A DNA stretch of 5,920 nt from Spirochaetaceae bacterium (GTDB taxonomy: Bacteria; Spirochaetota; Spirochaetia; Treponematales; Breznakiellaceae). Shown in pieces: positions 1-5,389 of the stretch; position 1 is the stretch's first letter, and each line of letters opens with the position of its first letter. The DNA lies in NCBI GenBank assembly GCA_031268255.1, contig JAIRXO010000189.1:1-5920 (forward strand), written 5' to 3'. The position numbers and the translations under genes are program-made. The notes below the pieces were generated by a model. That model was not told the origin of the DNA, searched no databases, and saw only the letters and a program-made list of their open reading frames with translations.

Positions 1-824
1 ACTCTGATTTCTTTTACCAGGTCCTGTGCCTTTTCCCTTTTTTCGTCATCTCCGGCAAGGGGAATAAAGGCCGAAAAACATTCTGTGGCTTTTTCAAAGT
101 TCCGTGTTTTCATAAAGAAAAATCCGGCGTTAAAGAGCGCCTCGGGAAAGGGCGGTTCAAGCGCGAGAACCCGCGAATAGGCTTCCAGTGCCCGCAGGTT
201 TTCTTCTTCGGCCTCCTTCTCCCGGCCCTTCCTTTCCAGCGCCCCGGCCCTGTCCTCAAGGATCAGGGCGGTGTTGAGCAGCACCGCCTGGGACCGGGGA
301 AAAAGTCCTTCCAACGCGGCGAGGATTTCCAGCGCCGTATCATAGTCGCCGTTCCTTGCCTTGAGTATGGCGGCTTCGGTAAATTCTCCCAGTATACCGG
401 GTCTCAGGGCAAGTACAAAACGGCGGTAATAGGGGAGCCACGGGGGCTGTATATCGGCAAAGCAGGCGGGGAGCGTCTTTGCTTTTTCTTCGGGAATATT
501 CGCCGCGTCAGGCTTCTCAAACTCAATTCCCGCGTCAGGGGGAAAGGAAAGTATTTTCAACATTCCCGCGAGTATCATTTCCCAGGAGAGATCTTCAGGA
601 TCAAATCTCCCCGGCTCTTCGCGCGGCGCGGAGAATTCTTCCGGCGCGGAAAACTCTTCCTGCGCAAAGAACTCAGGCGCAAGCCGCGCGGAAATTTCCA
701 CCGGGATGGGTATGTCAGGGTCTATGGCGAAATCCTGACCGGCCCCGTGTTGGTGGTCCCTGAATGTTTCGGGAACAGGCAGAAAGATGATGCCGGCCCG
801 TATCTTTTTTCCGCTGTTGTTCAC
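1..824 (-). CDS. TPR-repeat protein, partial (C-terminus beyond left edge)
   Basis: The reading frame is open from a GTG at 824 to the left edge (274 codons), with its 3' end missing. Residues about 148-255 look like tetratricopeptide helices: ILKARNGDYDTALEILAALE at 153-172, then a second helical pair around ALEAYSRVLALEPPFPEALF and a third around NFEKATECFSAF. TPRs normally form a protein-binding scaffold; no enzymatic motif or signal peptide is visible, so it is probably cytoplasmic. The first 125 residues are acidic and low in complexity, with a threefold six-residue repeat (PEFFAQ, EEFSAP, EEFSAP, residues 50-67). The GTG start is chosen because it overlaps the stop of the upstream PilZ gene in the sequence GTGA, with a purine-rich AGGGG eight bases before it; an in-frame stop lies at 867-869. 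The coupling suggests it works with the PilZ receptor. The partner is inference. Confidence 0.85.
   Translation of the reverse strand, partial: MNNSGKKIRAGIIFLPVPETFRDHQHGAGQDFAIDPDIPIPVEISARLAPEFFAQEEFSAPEEFSAPREEPGRFDPEDLSWEMILAGMLKILSFPPDAGIEFEKPDAANIPEEKAKTLPACFADIQPPWLPYYRRFVLALRPGILGEFTEAAILKARNGDYDTALEILAALEGLFPRSQAVLLNTALILEDRAGALERKGREKEAEEENLRALEAYSRVLALEPPFPEALFNAGFFFMKTRNFEKATECFSAFIPLAGDDEKREKAQDLVKEIR
624..677 (-). repeat. Three 18-bp tandem units inside the TPR gene
   Basis: Three consecutive 18-base units (660-677, 642-659, 624-641) encode PEFFAQ, EEFSAP and EEFSAP. The last two differ at only two positions; the first is more diverged. The unit length is a multiple of three, so gain or loss of copies would keep the frame. 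Confidence 0.75.
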
Positions 825-1780
825 CGGGCAGACCCCTGTGCCCCTGGCTCCGTCGTCCGGGCAGGTTCAGGCGGCTGGGCGGGCTCCGGCGGCTGGGCGG
901 GTTCCGGTGTCCGGGAAAGCGTCTGGGGCGTTCCGCCTTTCGCGGAAGGGCGGGGCGGGGCGCTTCCGCGGCGGTCGCCTTCTGTCCTGATCTGGCTAAG
1001 GTAGTCATTTATCCTGATTTTATAGCCCATGGGCACCAGGGCGTTGTCCATCTGCATGGCAAGGGCGATAAGTTCCTTGCGGCCTTCCACTTCTTCGGCG
1101 CGGATAAATTTTCCCCTGAGCAAAAACGATTCCCGGGGGTCGTCAAAATCAATTCTCAGGGCAGCTTCCTTGTTTACCAGGAATTTTGAAATTCCCAGCA
1201 TGATGATTTTCGCGCCTGAAAAGGAAATATCCCGCAGTATACAGCGCCGGGGAATACCCTGGATAAAAATAGAACTGTCCTTGGAAAGCAACTTGAGCTT
1301 TCTGATTGATTCTACGGTAAGGAGTATGCGTTCGTCCCGCCGCTTTGCCGAATTGATATTGGCGTCCATAAGCCGCCCCATGATTTCGATAAGGTCATCG
1401 GGGGGGCGCTGCAGAAACTGTAGCTGGAATATGGCCATGTCCTTGGAACCGGAATAGGGGGTATACCCCGCGGCCTTGGCTGAGACAAAAAAGGCTACCG
1501 GCGTGCTGGAGTCACTGTTTTTGAAGCAGAAACGGAGGCTTACCAGGTTGTTGGACTGCTGCAGTTTTTGGGGCAGGCCCGAATTGATATTGACCACAAT
1601 TTTAGCGCCGGTAAAGGACGAAGAATAAATAACGCAGGGCCAGAAATCGCTCACGCACTTGAGTACTACCTGCTGGGTGATAAGATTGGTTACCTGAATT
1701 ATTTCTTTGCTGTACGTTATCTCTATGTTTTTATAGCGTTCATAATAGGCGCTGATCTTCTGACTGGTTAAAATCCCCAT
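821..1780 (-). CDS. PilZ-domain protein, probable cyclic-di-GMP receptor
   Basis: A 319-residue protein counted from the ATG at 1780. The C-terminal half (about 140-255) is a PilZ domain with both canonical c-di-GMP-binding motifs: RxxxR as RRDER at 147-151 and DxSxxG as DISFSG at 184-189. PilZ proteins with these motifs bind c-di-GMP and relay it to motility, envelope or virulence functions; spirochaete examples are Borrelia PlzA and Treponema denticola TDE0214. Residues about 10-125 form a separate N-terminal domain (TSQKISAYYERYKNIEITYS onward) that I recall as typical of spirochaete PilZ proteins. The tail after about 265 is a Pro/Glu-rich extension with PPEPAQ repeats. A TTG at 1816 would add 12 residues, but it coincides with the -35 box of a good promoter, so ATG 1780 is preferred. 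There is no Shine-Dalgarno before it. The stop overlaps the next gene by four bases. Output is probably through that TPR partner (inference). Confidence 0.9.
   Translation of the reverse strand: MGILTSQKISAYYERYKNIEITYSKEIIQVTNLITQQVVLKCVSDFWPCVIYSSSFTGAKIVVNINSGLPQKLQQSNNLVSLRFCFKNSDSSTPVAFFVSAKAAGYTPYSGSKDMAIFQLQFLQRPPDDLIEIMGRLMDANINSAKRRDERILLTVESIRKLKLLSKDSSIFIQGIPRRCILRDISFSGAKIIMLGISKFLVNKEAALRIDFDDPRESFLLRGKFIRAEEVEGRKELIALAMQMDNALVPMGYKIRINDYLSQIRTEGDRRGSAPPRPSAKGGTPQTLSRTPEPAQPPEPAQPPEPARTTEPGAQGSAR
839..910 (-). repeat. Repeat-encoded Pro/Glu-rich tail of the PilZ protein
   Basis: Four six-residue units (TPEPAQ, PPEPAQ, PPEPAR, TTEPGA; residues 291-314) come from 18-base units. 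On the plus strand the two best copies are 873-890 and 891-908, differing at two positions, with a decayed copy at 855-872. The tail lies beyond the PilZ fold and is probably flexible. Confidence 0.8.
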
Positions 1781-1786
1781 ATCAAG

Positions 1787-1816
1787 ACTATAGATGCATT
1801 GGGGGGTAAAGGTCAA
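1787..1816 (-). promoter_or_regulatory. Sigma-70-type promoter for the PilZ-TPR operon
   Basis: On the minus strand TTGACC (1816-1811) and TATAGT (1792-1787) are separated by 18 bases; each box matches the consensus at five of six positions. Only six bases (CTTGAT) separate the -10 box from the ATG at 1780, so the predicted start of transcription is at or within a base or two of the start codon. The spacer contains a run of six C (1806-1801). No Shine-Dalgarno is present. The match is seen in the sequence; promoter activity is inference. Confidence 0.65.
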
Positions 1817-1822
1817 TTCAAA

Positions 1823-1839
1823 TTAAAGAGAACCTTTAA
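1823..1839. promoter_or_regulatory. Inverted repeat upstream of the PilZ promoter
   Basis: TTAAAG and CTTTAA are perfect 6-base arms around a 5-base loop, ending 6 bp upstream of the -35 box and lying 20 bp beyond the phosphoesterase stop. It could be an operator or a weak terminator for the upstream gene; the stem is AT-rich and has no good U-tract. Confidence 0.3.
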
Positions 1840-1858
1840 GGCGGGCGTCTTTTGGGGC

Positions 1859-2614
1859 CTACCAGAGCCCTTCCCTGGTCATTTCCTTTGCCTCGGCTTT
1901 CATGTTGTATTCAACGCGCTTAAAAACCCAAAATCCCGTTTCTGGATTGAAGAGGGCGTACCGCGCCGCCGCGCGGTCAAGCCGGGCCGCGGTATGCCCG
2001 TCCTCGGCGTCCCGGGGAAAACCCACGCTGCCGGGGTTAAGCATGATCCTCAACCCGGTTTCATTGGTATCTACGGAAAGTCCGGGGAGCCCGTAGACCG
2101 CCTGGCAGGTTTCCCCGGCGTCTTTTTCGCCTCCCCCTTTCCGGGTTTTTACAAACACCGACGGTATATGGGTATGCCCGAATACGCAGACCCTGAATGG
2201 AACGTTCCGAAAGGAATATTCGGCGTCATCTTCGGAAAGAACATAGCTCCATGCGGGTTTTTCGGGGCCGCCGTGGGAAAAAATTATATCCCCCCGGTCT
2301 TTACGGGGGGGCAGGGCGGCAAGATAGGCCCTGTTTTCCGGGCTGATACGGGCGCTGGTCCAGCGTACCGAATTTTTGGCCCGGCTGGAAAAATCGCCCC
2401 AGTCAAGCACCCCGCCGACCGCGAGGTCATGGTTGCCGGCGAGAACCAGGGAGCAGCGCCGCTCTGCCAGTTCCACACATTCATTGGGGCGGGGTCCGTA
2501 GCCGACAAGGTCGCCGAGGCAGAAAATTTCGTCATAGTCCCCCCTGGCCTTTTTCAAAACCGCCCGAAATGCCGCCAGATTCGCGTGTATGTCAGAGATA
2601 ACCAGGACTCGCAT
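1859..2614 (-). CDS. Calcineurin-like metallophosphoesterase
   Basis: A 251-residue soluble protein with the full metal-binding signature of the calcineurin-like (Metallophos_2, YfcE/MJ0936-like) family: SDIHAN with D8 and H10, LGDLVGYG with D35, AGNHD with N61-H62, FSHGG with H114, and FGHTH with H147 and H149, followed by NPGSVG at 193-198. These residues hold two metal ions that hydrolyse a phosphomonoester or phosphodiester bond; the physiological substrate cannot be read from sequence. It is longer than E. coli YfcE (about 184 aa), mainly because of an insert around 70-108 and a C-terminal extension. The start is the ATG of MRVLVISDIH, which places the first motif at the usual distance from the N-terminus; the in-frame extension to 2674 would run into the divergent gene. 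It heads the leftward cluster, and the PilZ gene 42 bp before the -35 box downstream has its own promoter, so co-transcription is possible but not required. Confidence 0.93.
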   Translation of the reverse strand: MRVLVISDIHANLAAFRAVLKKARGDYDEIFCLGDLVGYGPRPNECVELAERRCSLVLAGNHDLAVGGVLDWGDFSSRAKNSVRWTSARISPENRAYLAALPPRKDRGDIIFSHGGPEKPAWSYVLSEDDAEYSFRNVPFRVCVFGHTHIPSVFVKTRKGGGEKDAGETCQAVYGLPGLSVDTNETGLRIMLNPGSVGFPRDAEDGHTAARLDRAAARYALFNPETGFWVFKRVEYNMKAEAKEMTREGLW

Positions 2615-2617
2615 ACT

Positions 2618-2650
2618 TTCGATATAGTATCCTATAATAGAGACAAAGTA
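2618..2650. promoter_or_regulatory. Divergent AT-rich promoter region with symmetric -10 box
   Basis: The 38 bases between the two divergent start codons hold CTATAATAG (2632-2640). Read rightward it gives a perfect TATAAT (2633-2638); read leftward it gives TATTAT (2639-2634), five of six matches. -35 boxes are poor in both directions (best leftward candidate TTTTGC with a 16-bp spacer). A small inverted repeat TATAG-TATC-CTATA overlaps the left side (2623-2636). Predicted leaders are about 8 bases rightward and 13 leftward, both short. A good Shine-Dalgarno is absent from both genes. Confidence 0.45.
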
Positions 2651-2652
2651 TA

Positions 2653-3237
2653 ATGGCAAAACGCGGAACGACACGGCTTATTAACCTGCTCACCGACAAG
2701 TTTTCAGGCGTATGGAAACTCCTTTCCGATACCGGCACCTGTCTTGAATGTACCGCCCTCGCGGACCAGTATGAGGAACAGCTCAGGCAGTGGCGCCACG
2801 ACCTGTCCAGAGGCGGGGATTATCCTGAAAAGGTACGGGCCGAAATTGTCGCACTGCGCCGTCATCTCCGCAAGGCGGGATACGACCTGACCCTGGGCGG
2901 GCAGAAACTTCTTTTTGACGGGTTCCGCAATGACGCATCCCTTGCGCAGGGGTTTTGGCGGGTAGTTCTTTTTACTTCCCCATATCAATTTTTTTTCCTT
3001 TCGGGAGAAGAAAACCACATAATGTTGGGAGGTTTTTTGGAGGCTTCTATTGAGCGGTGGAATCTCAGGGAAAGGCCCCGCATCACCGGCAAACATTATC
3101 TGTGGTATCTGAGGCAGAAGGACACGCTTATACTTTCAGGGTCCGATACAGAGACTCCCGAAGATTACCACCGTATCAGGGCCCTGGGCGAAGCCGATCC
3201 CCTGCTTTTTTTAAGCAGGCTGCGGCTTTTGCGCTAG
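2653..3237 (+). CDS. Conserved-looking protein of unknown function, 194 aa
   Basis: I do not recognise this protein. It is rich in Arg, Leu and Trp, probably basic, with no signal peptide or clear membrane segment, so a cytoplasmic protein is most likely. Residues 35-75 (from LADQYEEQLRQW to RRHLRKAGY) should be a long amphipathic helical region. A hydrophobic aromatic patch VVLFTSPYQFFFL lies at 104-116. The only two cysteines form a CxxC pair (CLEC, 30-33), which might bind metal or be redox active, but nothing else supports that. The ATG at 2653 follows a perfect TATAAT by 14 bases and has no good Shine-Dalgarno. Reality as a gene is supported by its length, its position between a divergent promoter and a convergent hairpin, and the lack of any better opposing frame. 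Function is unknown; it shares only an upstream region with the phosphoesterase. Confidence 0.75.
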   Translation: MAKRGTTRLINLLTDKFSGVWKLLSDTGTCLECTALADQYEEQLRQWRHDLSRGGDYPEKVRAEIVALRRHLRKAGYDLTLGGQKLLFDGFRNDASLAQGFWRVVLFTSPYQFFFLSGEENHIMLGGFLEASIERWNLRERPRITGKHYLWYLRQKDTLILSGSDTETPEDYHRIRALGEADPLLFLSRLRLLR

Positions 3238-3239
3238 TC

Positions 3240-3272
3240 CCGCCGCAAACAGCTTTCGGCTGTCCGCGGCGG
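3240..3272. terminator. GC-rich hairpin between convergent genes
   Basis: Arms CCGCCGC (3240-3246) and GCGGCGG (3266-3272) enclose a second stem ACAGC (3249-3253) and GCTGT (3259-3263) around the loop TTTCG, with a 2x2 internal mismatch. It starts three bases after the rightward stop and ends 11 bases from the leftward stop, where a bidirectional terminator is expected. No T-run follows on either strand, so it is not a textbook intrinsic terminator. A weaker hairpin, CCTGCTT-T5-AAGCAGG, lies in the last codons of the rightward gene. Confidence 0.5.
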
Positions 3273-3283
3273 AACACCGGATT

Positions 3284-3796
3284 CTAGATCCAGACGCGGA
3301 ATCCAAGTTCTCCGTCGAAGAAGTGCGATGGGAAGTGAACCGTGGGGAGTATACGCAGCCCCAGGTTATAGGCAAGACCGAGAGTAGCCTCAAAGCGTTT
3401 GGCAAACTGGAAAGAAAGCCCGGCGGGAATACGGGCGCCCGCGGTGAGATAGGTGTTATAAGAGTTAAAGTTCATGGAACCATAACCGCCGAGACCCAGG
3501 TACCAGCCCAGGTCGAATCCACTGTCCTTGATCAGGGAACTGTCCACAAAGTAGTAGTCACCGGTTACTCCCGCGCCGAACGAGCCGTCGTGGATATTGA
3601 GGAAGAGACCCCAATATACGGGAACGCTCGCAAGCTTCATGGAAAGACCGACATCAAGGCCGCCGTTACCTCTGGCGGTGAAGTCGTACCCTGACCGGAA
3701 TAGTACGCCAAGGCCGGTTCCTCCGGGATGATCCGCGAAAACACCGGTAAGGCCTACACACAGTCCTATAATAAGAACAATCGCTATTTTTTTCAT
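3284..3796 (-). CDS. Small exported outer-membrane beta-barrel protein (predicted)
   Basis: A 170-residue precursor beginning MKKIAIVLIIGLCVGLTGVFA, a classic signal peptide with likely signal peptidase I cleavage after A21, leaving a mature protein that starts DHPGGTGLG. The rest is glycine- and aromatic-rich with alternating hydrophobic stretches typical of short transmembrane strands (GLDVGLSMKL, PVYWGLFLNI, FGAGVTGDYYF, FDLGWYLGLGGYG, NTYLTAGARI, AGLSFQFAKRFEATLGLAYN), ending GELGFRVWI, a plausible final barrel strand. Length fits an 8-stranded barrel. The start is set by GGAGGT four bases before ATG 3796, the only strong Shine-Dalgarno in the window; an extension to 3859 would add residues before the signal peptide and is rejected. 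It likely sits in the outer membrane as a structural or pore protein; no specific substrate is visible. It is downstream of a lipoprotein gene but has its own promoter. Confidence 0.85.
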   Translation of the reverse strand: MKKIAIVLIIGLCVGLTGVFADHPGGTGLGVLFRSGYDFTARGNGGLDVGLSMKLASVPVYWGLFLNIHDGSFGAGVTGDYYFVDSSLIKDSGFDLGWYLGLGGYGSMNFNSYNTYLTAGARIPAGLSFQFAKRFEATLGLAYNLGLRILPTVHFPSHFFDGELGFRVWI

Positions 3797-3800
3797 AACG

Positions 3801-3806
3801 ACCTCC
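3801..3806 (-). promoter_or_regulatory. Strong Shine-Dalgarno of the beta-barrel gene
   Basis: GGAGGT on the minus strand, followed by CGTT and the ATG at 3796. It decides the start codon and contrasts with the weak or missing ribosome sites of the other genes here. Confidence 0.85.
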
Positions 3807-3814
3807 ATGACCAA

Positions 3815-3844
3815 AATATATTGCCGGTGAAAAAGTACTATCAA
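3815..3844 (-). promoter_or_regulatory. Candidate promoter of the beta-barrel gene
   Basis: On the minus strand TTGATA (3844-3839) and TATATT (3820-3815) are 18 bases apart. Predicted transcription starts near 3808, giving a leader of about 12 bases that just contains the Shine-Dalgarno. Box matches are four to five of six; activity is inferred. Confidence 0.5.
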
Positions 3845-3858
3845 GGAAAGTTCAAACA

Positions 3859-3897
3859 AAGCAACGACTGTGCCGCGAAAGATGCGCCATGTTGCTT
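3859..3897 (-). terminator. Possible terminator after the lipoprotein gene
   Basis: On the minus strand, ten bases after the lipoprotein stop, 7-base arms AAGCAAC and GTTGCTT surround a 25-base loop that contains a small imperfect inner stem (TGcCGC with GCGcCA on the plus strand). The distal arm runs into TTTGTTTG, a short T-rich tail. The long loop makes it a weak candidate. Confidence 0.4.
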
Positions 3898-3907
3898 ATA
3901 ACGCGGG

Positions 3908-4564
3908 TTAGAGTGCGAAACTGTAAAGCCGTTCCAGAATGGCGCTTAGTTTATTGCCGTATTCCCTGTCGCTGGCCCAGCGGCCGGTAAGGTCATGGAT
4001 GGAGGGAGCCGAACCGTATTTTATCCAGCGGTAGCGGGGGTCAACCAGTTCCCCTTTAAGGGGGGCGTCTGACGCGTAACCCTTGAGGTGCTGGATATGG
4101 GCCCTGACCCCTATGCGGGCGCTGGAAAAACGTTCTCCCGGCTGTCCCGGCCCTATGGAGCCGAGGCCGCAGAAGTTGTTCATGTCAGGCGTTACAAGCC
4201 CCCCGTAGCGGAGAAAGCCGGTTTCATGGCACATCTGGACAAAGGCCACATCGTGATTTACCCCTTCGGCCGCACATTCTTCAATATAAAGGACAGCGAG
4301 GGTTCTGGCAAAACCCGCCTCCGCACCGGCGTTATTTTTAAGGAGAAAACCGGCAAGCTGTTCCGATTCGATGCGGCCCTTGCCCAGAATAAGTTCAGGC
4401 GCTGGCGGCCTTTCGGGTACCGGGGAGCTTTCGGGCGTCCGGGGCCTTTCGGACGCCGGGGGCCTTACGGGCGCTGTTTCGGGTATGGCCGCCGTGCCAA
4501 GACCCGCGCAGGAGGCCAAGAGCAGGGTGCAGAATACGGGAACAACACTTCGGGAATGGGTCAT
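3908..4564 (-). CDS. Lipoprotein with glucosaminidase-type peptidoglycan hydrolase domain
   Basis: A 218-residue protein. Residues 1-19 are a lipoprotein signal with lipobox LASC, so C19 should be lipidated after signal peptidase II cleavage. Residues 28-58 are a Pro/Glu/Arg-rich linker. The domain from about 65 to 215 resembles the glucosaminidase/FlgJ-like family (PF01832) that cuts between N-acetylglucosamine and N-acetylmuramic acid: a helical start (FARTLAVLYIEECAAEGVNH), the likely catalytic glutamate E114 in QMCHETGFLRYGG, the NNFCGLGS motif (129-136), RIGVRAHIQHLKGYA (150-164), and a C-terminal YGNKLSAILERLY. E114 is assigned by comparison with the ALESGWG position of the family. It probably acts on cell wall from the periplasmic face of a membrane. 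The ATG at 4564 is the first start after an in-frame stop at 4583-4585; its ribosome site is weak. Family is fairly sure, activity unproven. Confidence 0.85.
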   Translation of the reverse strand: MTHSRSVVPVFCTLLLASCAGLGTAAIPETAPVRPPASERPRTPESSPVPERPPAPELILGKGRIESEQLAGFLLKNNAGAEAGFARTLAVLYIEECAAEGVNHDVAFVQMCHETGFLRYGGLVTPDMNNFCGLGSIGPGQPGERFSSARIGVRAHIQHLKGYASDAPLKGELVDPRYRWIKYGSAPSIHDLTGRWASDREYGNKLSAILERLYSFAL

Positions 4565-4583
4565 ACCATCTGTATCGGATGGT
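4565..4583. promoter_or_regulatory. Inverted repeat abutting the lipoprotein start codon
   Basis: ACCATC (4565-4570) and GATGGT (4578-4583) are perfect 6-base arms with a 7-base loop, touching the ATG at 4564. It may be an operator or an RNA hairpin that affects translation. A weak promoter match (TTCAAT, 17 bp, GATACA) overlaps it on the minus strand. Both readings are tentative. Confidence 0.3.
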
Positions 4584-4651
4584 CATTCTTCAGATTGAAG
4601 GAATTTTTCCGGGAATAAAAGCATTTCCCATGATCAAGCCGTATAGAAGGT

Positions 4652-5389
4652 ATGGAAAAACAAACAAACGCCAAAACGGCGGAGGAACAGGGCCTCATCT
4701 ACAACACCCCTGTTTATACAGGACTCAGCGGCATCCCCCTGTCGGAACGCCCCAGGGAAAGACTGAGTCAGTACGGACCGTCGATCCTGTCCGACCGGGA
4801 CCTTCTCGCGGTGATACTCAACAGCGGCATCAGGGGAAAAAGCGTCCTCGTCCTGGCCCAGGAACTGCTTGAGTATCTTGACCATGTCAAGGGCATGCCG
4901 TCCATACATGAGCTTTCCGCCCTTGGCGGCCTCGGCATATCCAAAGCCGGAAGCATACTGGCCATGCTGGAATTCGGCAGACGGCGCTGGGGGCCGCCGG
5001 GGTGCAGGATAAACCACCCTTCGGAAGCCTTTGCCCTCATACGGCACTACGCGGACCGGAAACAGGAACAGTTCCTCTGCCTTTCCCTTAACGGCGCCCA
5101 TGAACTGATTGCCGTCAGAATGGTTACCCTGGGACTGGTAAACAAGACCATGGTACACCCCAGGGAGGTCTTTTCCGATCCCCTGTCGGACCGGGCCAGC
5201 GCGGTTATCGTAGCCCACAACCATCCGTCAGGACAGCTAAGTCCCTCAGCCGAGGACGAGGAAATCACCGCCCAGCTCGCCGCCGCCGCCGAAATACTTG
5301 GCATACGTTTTCTTGACCATGTGATTTTTTCCGAAACCGGCTACTACAGTTTCTCCCAGGGCGGAAAACTCCCGGCAATTCCAAATTAA
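4652..5389 (+). CDS. radC: RadC family protein (UPF0758, JAB/MPN domain)
   Basis: A 245-residue protein with the RadC layout. Residues 27-112 are the N-terminal helical and helix-hairpin-helix part (ERPRERLSQYG, LSDRDLLAVILNSG, LSALGGLGISKAGSILAMLEFGRR). Residues 119-235 are the JAB/MPN domain with the JAMM metal motif HNHPSG at 189-194 followed by D202 (S-A-E-D), preceded by VHPREVF and followed by FLDHVIFSETGYYSF. The length is close to the E. coli protein (about 222 aa) plus a 20-residue N-terminal extension of low similarity. The metal-binding residues are intact, yet the biochemical role of chromosomal RadC is unsettled; older claims of a DNA-repair role are not firm. The ATG at 4652 is the only start after a stop at 4631-4633; AGAAGG lies just one base before it, closer than usual. 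It is divergent from the lipoprotein gene and followed by repeats rather than another gene. Confidence 0.95.
   Translation: MEKQTNAKTAEEQGLIYNTPVYTGLSGIPLSERPRERLSQYGPSILSDRDLLAVILNSGIRGKSVLVLAQELLEYLDHVKGMPSIHELSALGGLGISKAGSILAMLEFGRRRWGPPGCRINHPSEAFALIRHYADRKQEQFLCLSLNGAHELIAVRMVTLGLVNKTMVHPREVFSDPLSDRASAVIVAHNHPSGQLSPSAEDEEITAQLAAAAEILGIRFLDHVIFSETGYYSFSQGGKLPAIPN

Noticed and set aside
715..1008. A 97-codon minus-strand frame spanning the PilZ-TPR junction
   Set aside because: Arg/Pro-rich translation in a third frame, overlapping two supported genes.
1781..1816. TTG start giving a 12-residue longer PilZ protein
   Set aside because: The TTG is the first half of a near-consensus -35 box, and the added codons include the -10 box; the ATG at 1780 fits the promoter and the expected N-terminus.
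1799..2653. A 284-codon plus-strand open frame opposite the phosphoesterase
   Set aside because: It mirrors the minus-strand gene, which carries all the catalytic motifs of a known family; high GC at third positions creates long antisense frames.
2615..2674. Longer N-terminus for the phosphoesterase
   Set aside because: It would overlap the start of the divergent gene and place 20 unrelated residues before the usual MRVLVISDIH start.
3797..3859. Longer N-terminus for the beta-barrel protein
   Set aside because: It would precede a perfect signal peptide and ignore the strong Shine-Dalgarno before ATG 3796.
4088..4618. A 176-codon plus-strand open frame opposite the lipoprotein
   Set aside because: Low-complexity Gly/Arg-rich translation, shadow of a gene with lipobox and hydrolase domain.
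4634..5224. A 196-codon minus-strand open frame opposite radC
   Set aside because: RadC has intact HhH and JAMM motifs on the plus strand; the antisense frame has no recognisable domain and covers only part of it.
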